Notes under the pieces: model-generated
The model's database searches: none
Seen by the model: only the letters and a program-made list of their open reading frames with translations
What the model was told of the DNA's origin: nothing
Translations under genes and position numbers: made by a program
Shown: in pieces, positions 36,334 through 44,102 of the stretch
How the letters are laid out: every line of letters starts with the position of its first letter
Numbering within the stretch: position 1 is the first letter of the stretch
Assembly: GCA_002255955.1 (NCBI GenBank)
Contig: NKIM01000028.1
Coordinates: forward strand, 24,615-75,249
Reading direction: 5' to 3'
DNA length: 50,635 nucleotides
Origin: Burkholderiales bacterium PBB2
GTDB lineage: Bacteria > Pseudomonadota > Gammaproteobacteria > Burkholderiales > Burkholderiaceae_C

Positions 36334-37473
36334 TTACACCACGGGCTGCTGCTGCGTGACGCAGTGGATGCCGCCACCACCGGTGTAGAGGCTGTCCATA
36401 TTGATCATCTCCACGGTTCGGCCTGGATAAAGCGCTGACAGTTTGGCAAAGGTGTCGGAGTCGGTGATGGTGTCGCCGAAGTTCACCGTGATCACCGCTT
36501 GGTTCACCACCAAATAGTTGATGTAGGTGAGCAAGGCATCAGGCCCGCTGAGCCGACCACGTGTGGGTTGATTCAGCAGCGTGATGTTGAACCTTCGGCC
36601 GCGCGCATCGGTGGCGGCACTCAGAATGCTGCGCACCTTGCGTGCATCCTGTGCCCAGATGCCGGTGTCGTTGGCGGGAGGGTTGTGGATGACCAGCCGG
36701 CCCGGTCCGACGAATTGCGCCGTGGCATCGATGTGGTCATCGGTGATGTCCTGGCCCTTGATGCCCGGGCACCAGATCATCTTGCTGGCGCCGTAGAGGT
36801 GCAAGAGTTCGGCCTCGATGTCGGCGCGGGTGACGCCAGGATTGCGGTTGCCGTTGACCCAGCAACTTTCATTGGCGATCAAGGTGCCGTCGCCGTCATA
36901 GATCACGCCGCCGCCTTCACCGACGATGTCGGCATGGGTGATCTGCAGCCCGAGCTGGGCCGCAATACGCTCCGCCACATAGCCGTCGCGTCGCCAGGTT
37001 TGCTGATTGCCCCAACCATTGAAGTTCAGGCCGATGCAATCGAGTCCTCCCGCCCCATTGACACGAAACACCGGTCCGGTGTCGCGCAACCAGCAGTCAT
37101 CTACAGGGATGTTGCTGAGGATGGTGACGGGATAGTTGGTGGCGCCGATACGGGTGCGCGCCGCATTGGCGTTGGTGGTGCCAGAGGCCAGCAGGGTCAC
37201 GGGCTCGTACTTGGCGATGGTTCGTGCCAGACGTGCGATGTCGTCTTGCACTTTCCTGAGCAAGCTACTGCCCCAGATGCCTGCGCTGGCGGGCCATCCC
37301 ATCCAAACGCGGGTCTGCGGTCGGGCTTCGTCGGGTACTGCAAAGGTGGGCGCAGCTGCCGCAAGCACGGGCAGGCCCGCCAGCAGTCCGGCCCCGAGGC
37401 CTGCTGCGCTCGCTTGCAGGAGTTGGCGGCGTGTGTTGCCCTGGCTGGAGTCGAGGGTTTTGTCTTGAGTCAT
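36334..37473 (-). CDS. Exported agmatine deiminase family enzyme (paralogue 3)
   Basis: This 379-residue protein has a clear Tat signal (TRRQLLQASAAGLGAGLL, ending near residue 42 in a run of alanines). The deiminase domain keeps D131 (WLRDTGP), E186 (GEGGGVIYDGDG), H247 and D249 (TDDHID) and C371 (GGGGIHCVTQQQP), and the chain ends shortly after the cysteine. It is more divergent than the two paralogues at 19.4-21.7 kb: DDHID replaces DGHTD, and the stretch between the histidine and the C-terminal motif differs widely. It is convergent with the orphan binding-protein gene, with 12 bases between the stops. Its location at the far end of the polyamine operon suggests a related role; substrate is inferred. 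Confidence 0.84.
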   Translation of the reverse strand: MTQDKTLDSSQGNTRRQLLQASAAGLGAGLLAGLPVLAAAAPTFAVPDEARPQTRVWMGWPASAGIWGSSLLRKVQDDIARLARTIAKYEPVTLLASGTTNANAARTRIGATNYPVTILSNIPVDDCWLRDTGPVFRVNGAGGLDCIGLNFNGWGNQQTWRRDGYVAERIAAQLGLQITHADIVGEGGGVIYDGDGTLIANESCWVNGNRNPGVTRADIEAELLHLYGASKMIWCPGIKGQDITDDHIDATAQFVGPGRLVIHNPPANDTGIWAQDARKVRSILSAATDARGRRFNITLLNQPTRGRLSGPDALLTYINYLVVNQAVITVNFGDTITDSDTFAKLSALYPGRTVEMINMDSLYTGGGGIHCVTQQQPVV

Positions 37474-37609
37474 GGGGATTCCGTGTGAATCGTCAGGGTG
37501 GACAACACCATGTCGCCCACCCTGACATTCAAATTCAACGGAGCCTTTGCGACTACTGACATGTTCTGTACTCTTTCATCAGTCCGGCTCATGGCTGTAA
37601 CAAGCCGAT

Positions 37610-38926
37610 TCAATGGAGCTTGATGCGTGGCCGATTCCAGCGTGTGAGGGCCTGGGCCAGCCACTCGATGGCGGCGCGCCATGGGCCATGCAGTGCCATT
37701 TGGTGGCTTTGGTAGAGGCCCCGGTACATAAGCCATGCCAGGCCGCCACTGAGCCAGAGCTTGCCTCCGCCGAGGCTTCCCATCAGTTGCCCCACCGTGC
37801 TGCTGCGACCCAGAGACACCAAGGAGCCGAAGTCCCGGTAGCGCCAAGGCAGCAAGGCTTGGCCCTGCAGCCGACGTCGCAAGTTCACGACCAGATGCTG
37901 TGCCTGTTGATGCGCAGCCTGGGCGCGTGGAGGCACCCATTCCATGGGGCCGCCCAACCAAGGGCAGGCGGCGCAATCTCCCAGCGCAAACACATGAGGA
38001 TCGTCCAGGGCGTGCAGCTCGGGCTTGATGAGCAGTTGTTGCTGGCGGTTCAGGCTCAGGCCATCCAGGCCCTGCACAAAGTAGTCCGGGCCTTTGATCC
38101 CTGCGGCCCAGACCACCAGCTCAGCTGGGATGAGGCGGCCGTCGGCCAGGCGCACACCCTGCGGCAGCACCTCCGCCACACGTGAATGGGTGTGAACCTC
38201 GACACGCAAGGCCCGCAGGCGGGCCAGGGCTGCGGCCGAGAAGCGCTCAGGCAGGCCGGGCAGCACCCGCGCCGCGGCCTCCACCAGATGAATGCCCAGG
38301 GTTTGCTCATGGTCCAGACATTCCAGCCCGTAGCGCGCCAGGTCGCGGCTGGTGTGTCTCAGCTCGGCCGCCAGCTCCACGCCGGTGGCTCCGGCGCCGA
38401 TGATGACCACTTGCAAGTGATGCGCGCCGCGTGCATCCGGATTGGCCTGGGCGCGGATGCACGCGTTCACCAAACGGCGGTGGAAGCGCTCGGCATCGTC
38501 CAAGGACTCCAGCGCGATGGCATGCTCGCGCGCACCTGGCGTGCCAAAGTCGTGTGTGACGCTTCCTACGGCCAACACCAGGCTGTCGTAGGGAATTTCG
38601 CGTTGCGGCGTCACCGGCCGACCTTGTTCGTCGCGATGGGGCGCCAGGTGCACCACCCGCTGCTGACGGTCCAGCCCCGTCATCTCGCCGATACGGTCAT
38701 GAAAACCATGCCGGTGCGCCTGGGCCATATAGCTGATGGCATGACGGTCCAGGTCCATGCTGCCTGCTGCGATTTCGTGCAGATGCGGCTTCCAGAAGTG
38801 GCGGCGCTGGCGGTCGATCAAGGTGATGTGGGCCAGGCCGCGGCGGCCGAGACTGCGCCCCAACTGCGTGGCCAGCGGCAGGCCGCCGGCGCCGCCGCCG
38901 ACGATGACGATGCGATGCGGGTCCAT
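37610..38926 (-). CDS. Type II NADH dehydrogenase-like flavoprotein
   Basis: This 438-residue protein is an NDH-2-type FAD enzyme that passes electrons from NADH to quinone without pumping protons. It has an N-terminal FAD motif (IVIVGGGAGGLPLATQLG, near residues 6-23), a second dinucleotide motif (VVIIGAGATGVELAAEL) and VFALGDCAACPW for the flavin. The C-terminus (about residues 380-438) is hydrophobic and amphipathic, suitable for membrane attachment. It is the third gene of the gabT-gabD operon, 23 bases after gabD, so it may recycle NADH formed by GABA oxidation. A separate role in respiration is possible. Confidence 0.88.
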   Translation of the reverse strand: MDPHRIVIVGGGAGGLPLATQLGRSLGRRGLAHITLIDRQRRHFWKPHLHEIAAGSMDLDRHAISYMAQAHRHGFHDRIGEMTGLDRQQRVVHLAPHRDEQGRPVTPQREIPYDSLVLAVGSVTHDFGTPGAREHAIALESLDDAERFHRRLVNACIRAQANPDARGAHHLQVVIIGAGATGVELAAELRHTSRDLARYGLECLDHEQTLGIHLVEAAARVLPGLPERFSAAALARLRALRVEVHTHSRVAEVLPQGVRLADGRLIPAELVVWAAGIKGPDYFVQGLDGLSLNRQQQLLIKPELHALDDPHVFALGDCAACPWLGGPMEWVPPRAQAAHQQAQHLVVNLRRRLQGQALLPWRYRDFGSLVSLGRSSTVGQLMGSLGGGKLWLSGGLAWLMYRGLYQSHQMALHGPWRAAIEWLAQALTRWNRPRIKLH

Positions 38927-38949
38927 GGCGTCTGAGGTGGATCGAGCGC

Positions 38950-40398
38950 TCAGAGCCCGGCCATGGCCAGGTACTTGGTGACGACGTAGTCCTCGATGCC
39001 TTGGCGCGCGCCTTCGCGTCCGAGTCCGCTTTGTTTGACGCCACCGAAGGGTGCCACCTCGTTGGAAATCAGGCCGGTGTTGATGCCCACCATGCCGTAT
39101 TCCAGCGCCTCGGCCACACGCCAGATGCGGCTGATGTCGCGGCTGTAGAAATAGCTGGCCAGGCCGAACTCGGTGTCATTGGCTTGCCGGATCACCTCGT
39201 CATCACTGCTGAATCGGAACAGCGGCGCCAGGGGCCCGAAGGTCTCTTCGCGCGCCACCGCCATGGTGGCTGTGACGTCGGCCAGCACGGTGGGCTGAAA
39301 GAAGTTCCCGCCCAAAGCATGGCCTTGGCCGCCGACCAGCACGCGCGCGCCCTGACTGACAGCATCGGCGATATGAGACCGCACCTTGGCCACCGCGGCT
39401 GCGTTGATCAATGGGCCTTGCTGCACACCTGCTTCCAGGCCATTGCCGACCACCAGACGGCTGACCGCTGCGGCCAGCTTGTCGGCAAAGGCCTCGTAGA
39501 CGCGCTCGTGCACATAGATGCGATTGGCGCAGACACAGGTCTGGCCCGCATTGCGGAACTTGGACAGCATGGCGCCTTCCACGGCGGCATCCAGATCCGC
39601 ATCCTCAAAGACGATGAACGGGGCGTTGCCGCCCAGTTCCAGTGAAAGCTTCTTGATCGTTGGGGCAGACTGGGCATAGAGCAGCCGACCGACGGCGGTG
39701 GAGCCGGTGAAGCTGAGCTTGCGAACCGTGGGGTTGCGGGTCAGCTCGCCGCCGATGGCCTTGGGGTCGCCCGTCAGCACCTGCAGTAATCCCGCCGGCA
39801 CGCCGGCTTGCTCGGCCAGCACGGCCAGAGCCAGCGCGCTGAAGGGTGTGGCCTCGGCGGGCTTCACGATGATGGGGTTGCCCGCCGCCAGTGCGGGCGC
39901 CACCTTGCGCGTGATCATGGCCAGCGGAAAGTTCCAGGGCGTGATGGCAGCACAGACTCCGATCGGCTCGCGCAGCACCAAAAGGCGCCGGTCGGCCAAG
40001 GGGCTGGGAATGGTCTCGCCGTAAAGACGCTTGCCTTCCTCAGCAAACCACTCGATGAAGGATGCTGCATAGGCGACCTCGCCGCGGGCCTCTGCCAGCG
40101 GCTTGCCCTGTTCCTGCGTCATCAGGGCGGCCAGTTCCTCGGTGTGCGCAAGCACCAGCTCATGCCAGCGCAACAGCACCTTGGCGCGCTCCTTGGCGGT
40201 GCGTTTCTTCCAAAGCGGCCAGGCGCGCTCGGCCGCAGCGATGGCTCGCGCGGTTTCGGCCGCGCCCATCAAGGGCACTTGCCCCAGCTGTTCACCGGTG
40301 GCCGGGTTGCAAACGTCAAGGGTGCGGCCATCGTCGGCTGCAACCCAGCGTCCATCGAGCAAGGCGCGGTCGCGTTGCAGTGTCAGTCGGGTGTTCAT
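38950..40398 (-). CDS. gabD: Succinate-semialdehyde dehydrogenase
   Basis: This 482-residue aldehyde dehydrogenase oxidises succinate semialdehyde to succinate and feeds the TCA cycle. Motifs are ITPWNFPLAMITRKVAPALA (cofactor and oxyanion region), E254 (LELGGNAP), C288 with neighbouring C290 (NAGQTCVCANR), EETFGPLAPLF and VAPFGGVKQSGLGREG. The TCVCANR motif is typical of GabD and allows a C288-C290 disulphide, which is a known redox switch in E. coli GabD. The ATG lies 4 bases after gabT. The two steps together turn GABA into succinate. Confidence 0.94.
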   Translation of the reverse strand: MNTRLTLQRDRALLDGRWVAADDGRTLDVCNPATGEQLGQVPLMGAAETARAIAAAERAWPLWKKRTAKERAKVLLRWHELVLAHTEELAALMTQEQGKPLAEARGEVAYAASFIEWFAEEGKRLYGETIPSPLADRRLLVLREPIGVCAAITPWNFPLAMITRKVAPALAAGNPIIVKPAEATPFSALALAVLAEQAGVPAGLLQVLTGDPKAIGGELTRNPTVRKLSFTGSTAVGRLLYAQSAPTIKKLSLELGGNAPFIVFEDADLDAAVEGAMLSKFRNAGQTCVCANRIYVHERVYEAFADKLAAAVSRLVVGNGLEAGVQQGPLINAAAVAKVRSHIADAVSQGARVLVGGQGHALGGNFFQPTVLADVTATMAVAREETFGPLAPLFRFSSDDEVIRQANDTEFGLASYFYSRDISRIWRVAEALEYGMVGINTGLISNEVAPFGGVKQSGLGREGARQGIEDYVVTKYLAMAGL

Positions 40399-40402
40399 GG
40401 GC

Positions 40403-41707
40403 TCAGGCTTTCAGCAGGGCATTGGCGAGGATGGCCAGCGCTTCGTCAAAGATGGCGTCGGGTGTGGTCAGCGGATGCAGGAAACGGATCACGTTGCCGT
40501 AGCTGCCGCAGCTCAAGAGAATCAGGCCTTGATCGAGCGCCGCGGCTTGAACGCGTTTGGTGAACTCGGCATCGGGCGCACCGCTGACGGGGTCGCAGAA
40601 CTCCGCGGCCAGCATGCTGCCAAGACCGCGAACTTCGGCCAGTTGCGGCACCTGCGCTCGCATTCGATTCAGGCATTGGCGCAGGCCTTGTCCGAGTCGT
40701 TCCGCGCGCTCGCAAAGCTTTTCCTCCTCGATCACATCCATCACCGCGTGCGCTGCGGCCACGGCCAAAGGATTGCCTGCATAGGTGCCGCCCAGACCGC
40801 CGGGCAAGGGGGCGTCCATCAACTCGGCACGGCCGCACACGCCCGACAGGGGCAGACCGCCTGCGAGGCTCTTGGCAAAGGTGATGAGGTCGATGGGGAC
40901 CTGGTAGTGTTGCGAGGCAAACAGCCGACCGGTGCGCGCAAAGCCGGTCTGGATCTCGTCGGCAATCAGCAGAATGCCGTGTTCATCGGCAATGCGGCGC
41001 AGCCCGGCGACGAAGGCCGGAGGTGCCGGGATGAATCCACCTTCGCCTTGCACCGGCTCGAAGATGAAGGCTGCCACGCGCTTGGGGTCGATGTCGGACT
41101 TGAAGAGCCGTTGCACGCCAGCCAGTGCGTCTTCGACGCTGACGCCGTGCAGCTCATTGGGGAAGGGGGCATGGTAGGTCTCGGCCGGGAAGGGGCCGAA
41201 GCCGGTCTTGTAGGGCACGACCTTGCCGGTCAGGGCCATGCCCATCATCGTGCGGCCGTGAAATGCGCCGTCAAACGCAATCACGCCGCTGCGTCCGGTG
41301 GCGGCACGGGCGATCTTGATGGCGTTCTCCACTGCTTCCGCGCCGGTGGTGAAGAAGGCCGTCTTCTTGGCCCAGTCCCCGGGCATTGCGGCGTTGATGC
41401 GTTCGGCCAGCGTCACATAGCTGGCGTAGGGCACGATTTGATAGGCGGTGTGATGGAAGGCGTCGAGCTGCGCAGCAATGGCGGCTTGTACGCGAGGGTG
41501 GCGATGGCCGGTGTTGAGTACGGCGATGCCGCTGGCAAAGTCAATGAATCGGCGCCCCTCCACATCCCACAGCTCGGCATTGAGCGCGCGTTCGGCATAG
41601 AAGTTCTGCAGAACGGCGACACCGCGCGGCGTGGCGGCCAAGCGCCGCGCTTGCCAGTCGAGGTTTTGCGCTGAGTGGTCTTTGTGGGCTTGTTCGAGCG
41701 TGGACAT
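40403..41707 (-). CDS. gabT: 4-aminobutyrate aminotransferase
   Basis: This 434-residue class III PLP aminotransferase converts GABA and 2-oxoglutarate to succinate semialdehyde and glutamate. The PLP lysine is K279 (ITFAKSLAGGLPLSGV), D250 (LIADEIQTGFARTG) contacts the pyridine nitrogen, and FFTTGAEAVENAIKIAR and GAFHGRTMMGMALTGK are the usual phosphate-binding and substrate segments. It starts the gabT-gabD-NDH-2 operon, divergent from a MocR-type regulator. It takes over the GABA released by PuuD, so the route from putrescine runs to completion within this window. Confidence 0.95.
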   Translation of the reverse strand: MSTLEQAHKDHSAQNLDWQARRLAATPRGVAVLQNFYAERALNAELWDVEGRRFIDFASGIAVLNTGHRHPRVQAAIAAQLDAFHHTAYQIVPYASYVTLAERINAAMPGDWAKKTAFFTTGAEAVENAIKIARAATGRSGVIAFDGAFHGRTMMGMALTGKVVPYKTGFGPFPAETYHAPFPNELHGVSVEDALAGVQRLFKSDIDPKRVAAFIFEPVQGEGGFIPAPPAFVAGLRRIADEHGILLIADEIQTGFARTGRLFASQHYQVPIDLITFAKSLAGGLPLSGVCGRAELMDAPLPGGLGGTYAGNPLAVAAAHAVMDVIEEEKLCERAERLGQGLRQCLNRMRAQVPQLAEVRGLGSMLAAEFCDPVSGAPDAEFTKRVQAAALDQGLILLSCGSYGNVIRFLHPLTTPDAIFDEALAILANALLKA

Positions 41708-41830
41708 TGGCGGTTCCTATGAAAGTGGTTGCCCATGGGGCAAGGACGCCAATGTGCTTTGCAGTGGATTTATCTGGAAGTGCCAGTTTGTGATTTCTAA
41801 TAGAACCACTTTTTCTATCCCTTGCCGCTG
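41708..41830. promoter_or_regulatory. Divergent gabT / MocR regulator control region
   Basis: This 123-base region holds the promoters of both genes. AAAGTGGTT (41722-41730) and its exact reverse complement AACCACTTT (41804-41812) lie near the two ends, 73 bases apart. MocR/GabR-type dimers commonly bind spaced sites in such divergent regions, so the pair is a good operator candidate. The spacing and orientation do not prove binding. Confidence 0.55.
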
Positions 41831-43300
41831 ATGAACCCGACCAATCTTGCTGACTGGCTGCTGCAACGCCTGCATGGCGACGGGGCGATGAATCGGCAGT
41901 TGCACGACTTGCTGCTGCAAGCGGTGTTGCAAGGGCAACTGGTCGCAGGGAGCAAATTGCCGTCCTCGCGCTGGCTTGCTCAAGAGCTGGGCGTAGCCCG
42001 CAACACCGTGATTGACGCCTACGACAATTTGCTCGCTCAGGGCTGCCTGCTGACCCGAGCGGGCAGTGGCACCTATGTGGCCGAGCTGGATCGAGACGCG
42101 CCACAAGGCACAGGTCGGAGCGTGGCGACGAAGGCGCAGGCGGCGCCGACGCTGTCCAAACGTGGCCAAGCTCTGTTTGCGCATGCTGGGGTGGCCGCGC
42201 GCCAGTGGGGGGCCTTTATGCCTGGGGTACCGGATGTCACCGAGTTTCCGGTGCGGACCTGGCTACGTTTGCACAACCGGCGCTGGCATGAGGCGCGCCC
42301 GGAGCGCCTCAGCTACGCCCCAGGCGGCGGCTTGCCCGAACTGCGAGAGGCCTTGGCCGAACATCTGCGGGTGGCCCGTTCGGTGCAATGCACGGCCGAG
42401 CAGATCATCATCACCAGCGGCAGCCATCAGGCGGTGGATCTCGCAGCGCGTCTGTTGACCGACCCGGGCGACACCGTGTGGCTGGAAGAGCCTTGCTATT
42501 GGGGCCTGCGCAGCACCTTGCAATCGCTGAGCCTGCGCGTACAGGCTCAGCCCGTCGATGCAGAAGGTTTGCGTTGGCCCGCCAAGCTCAAGGGTGCGGC
42601 ACCGCGCTTGCTGCTGGCCACGCCCTCGCACCAGTATCCACTGGGCATGGTGATGAGCCTCGCCCGGCGCCAGCAGTTGCTGGAGCATTGTCGACAGCAT
42701 GGCAGCTGGATCGTGGAGGACGACTACGACAGCGAGTTCCGGTTTGGGACTCGCCCGATTGCCTGCTTGCAGGGGCTGGACGGGGGCGATCGGGTGCTCT
42801 ATGTGGGCAGCTTCAGCAAGACCTTGTTTCCGGGCCTGCGCCTGGGCTACTTGGTCGTGCCCAAGGTCCTGGCTGCGCCCTTTGCCAAGGCCTCCGCCGA
42901 GCTCTACCGCGAGGGCCAGTTGCAACAGCAGGCGACGCTGGCCGACTTCATTCGCGAAGGCCATCTCGGCAACCATGTACGGCGCATGCGCGTGGTCTAT
43001 GGCAAGCGGCGCGAGTGCCTTTTGGCCGCCGTGCAATCAAGTTTTGGCGATCAGTTGCCCGTGCTCGGGGACAACGCCGGCCTGCACCTGGTACTGCAGT
43101 TGCCCGAAGGCACTGATGATCGCCGCATAGAGGCGAACGCAGCAGCAGCCGGCATTGCAGTGCGAGCACTCAGCAACTACTACAGCGAGCAATCCCGGGC
43201 TGGCACCGGTCTGCTCCTGGGCTATGCCTGCGTGCCCGAGTCTCAGATCGCGCCAGCGTTTCGAACCCTGGCCGGAGTCTTGCGCAAAGAGCTGTCCTAA
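41831..43300 (+). CDS. MocR/GabR-family regulator (GntR domain plus aminotransferase-like domain)
   Basis: This 489-residue protein joins an N-terminal GntR-type winged helix (LPSSRWLAQELGVARNTVIDAY, near residues 40-62) to a type I aminotransferase-like domain from about residue 120. The PLP lysine is in YVGSFSKTLFPGLRLGY, and DDYDSEFRFG is the usual DDYD motif of this family. Members bind PLP and, in GabR, GABA, and activate gabT-gabD. Divergence from gabT with 123 bases between starts supports a GabR-like role here. ATG 41831 is chosen; TTG 41822 is an in-frame alternative. Related proteins such as PdxR and TauR share the layout, so the effector is inferred from position. Confidence 0.88.
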   Translation: MNPTNLADWLLQRLHGDGAMNRQLHDLLLQAVLQGQLVAGSKLPSSRWLAQELGVARNTVIDAYDNLLAQGCLLTRAGSGTYVAELDRDAPQGTGRSVATKAQAAPTLSKRGQALFAHAGVAARQWGAFMPGVPDVTEFPVRTWLRLHNRRWHEARPERLSYAPGGGLPELREALAEHLRVARSVQCTAEQIIITSGSHQAVDLAARLLTDPGDTVWLEEPCYWGLRSTLQSLSLRVQAQPVDAEGLRWPAKLKGAAPRLLLATPSHQYPLGMVMSLARRQQLLEHCRQHGSWIVEDDYDSEFRFGTRPIACLQGLDGGDRVLYVGSFSKTLFPGLRLGYLVVPKVLAAPFAKASAELYREGQLQQQATLADFIREGHLGNHVRRMRVVYGKRRECLLAAVQSSFGDQLPVLGDNAGLHLVLQLPEGTDDRRIEANAAAAGIAVRALSNYYSEQSRAGTGLLLGYACVPESQIAPAFRTLAGVLRKELS

Positions 43301-43374
43301 GGTTGTTTTGAATCGTCCCAGCCATTGCTTAGGCCCATCGGGCCAAGTCAGGCGGCTTCGGCGTAGCCCGACCT

Positions 43375-43561
43375 CGACGGACTTTGTTTGTAGCTCCTTG
43401 CTGAAGGTGGCCGCTGTCTGGATTTCCGACGGACTTTGCAGTTCAGCAGCAAGCCAGATGAATCAAGGAGTTACGAACGCCAGTCTCGACGGACTTTGTT
43501 TGTTGGAGTCAAGTTTGACGCCAACAAATAAAGTCCGTCGGATAAAAAGAAAGTTCGTCGG
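43375..43561. repeat. CGACGGACTTTG motif array with a 54-base near-perfect palindrome
   Basis: Three direct copies of CGACGGACTTTG start at 43375, 43427 and 43487. The third is the left arm of a palindrome: CGACGGACTTTGTTTGTTGG (43487-43506) pairs with CCAACAAATAAAGTCCGTCG (43521-43540) with one mismatch, and the 14-base centre holds GTCAA/TTGAC. A further inverted copy AAGTTCGTCG lies at 43551-43560. Arrays of short direct and inverted motifs of this sort are typical of recombinase binding sites or element ends, but no recombinase gene is in the window. Copy A near glmS has only the right-hand motifs. Confidence 0.75.
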
Positions 43562-43712
43562 ATGTTTTTTGCATTGTGGGATCAATGCCGGCCAGGAGAT
43601 CGGTTGCTGACCTTTGAAGAGAAGCTTTGGCGTCAGCTAGGCTGAACTTCCGCCATGTGAAGGTGCGGCATTTGTTTGCATTGGCTGCAACAGGCTGGGT
43701 GCTGCCGTTCAG
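43508..43712 (+). repeat. Long direct repeat, copy B (partner at 679-885)
   Basis: This is the second copy of the ~205-base repeat, in the same orientation as copy A and about 42.8 kb away. The match begins at the centre of the palindrome and fades after TGCAACAGGCTG and GTGCTGCCG. Differences are scattered substitutions, so the copies are not recent duplicates. Confidence 0.85.
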
Positions 43713-44102
43713 GCTCGGCGCTTGAGCAGCAGCTCTCGCCGCAAGCAGTCTTTCGCGGTTCTGCGCCTCCAATGACTGCTGAGCGCTCTTGACCGGCCAG
43801 TCGACCGGCGCGTGCGACGCGGAGGCGACCGAACGACCGCTCTCGCACGCTGCGAATTGGTGCTACCGACCCATGGCGGCCGTAGGCCCAAGCATCGCAG
43901 GCGTCAGAAATGTGGCCAAAGCCGAAATTGACCGACCGTCAGCAGTAGGCTGAATTGAGCTATTTGCATTCGTACGCCTCAGTGGCTGCGGCGACGAAAA
44001 CCGGTTACTGATCTGAATCGAATGCCGACAAATGGGTGAAAGCTGGCGCCGGCGACGTAGAGAAGAACCCCTTGAATTCCGCTGACCTGTGCGGTCGCAC
44101 GG

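Larger units (their letters stand above)
43301..44102. other. Intergenic region with repeats, no convincing gene
   Basis: This 802-base stretch holds a short GGCCC/GGGCC hairpin just past the MocR gene (43332-43344), several CGACGGACTTTG motifs, the long palindrome and repeat copy B, each listed separately. An 87-codon minus-strand frame (43509-43772) runs through copy B; the matching part of copy A is not conserved as one open frame to the same end, so I do not call it a gene. From about 43713 to 44102 I see nothing I can name. Confidence 0.55.

Noticed and set aside
37470-37976. A 168-codon minus-strand frame overlapping the end of the NDH-2 gene
   Set aside because: It lies mostly in another frame of the well-supported NDH-2 gene and has no recognisable domain.
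43509-43772. An 87-codon minus-strand frame through repeat copy B as a small gene
   Set aside because: The corresponding frame is not kept through copy A, and no ribosome-binding site or known domain is visible.
43301-44102. CRISPR array made of the CGACGGACTTTG repeats
   Set aside because: There are only a few short copies in both orientations with uneven spacing, and no cas genes nearby.
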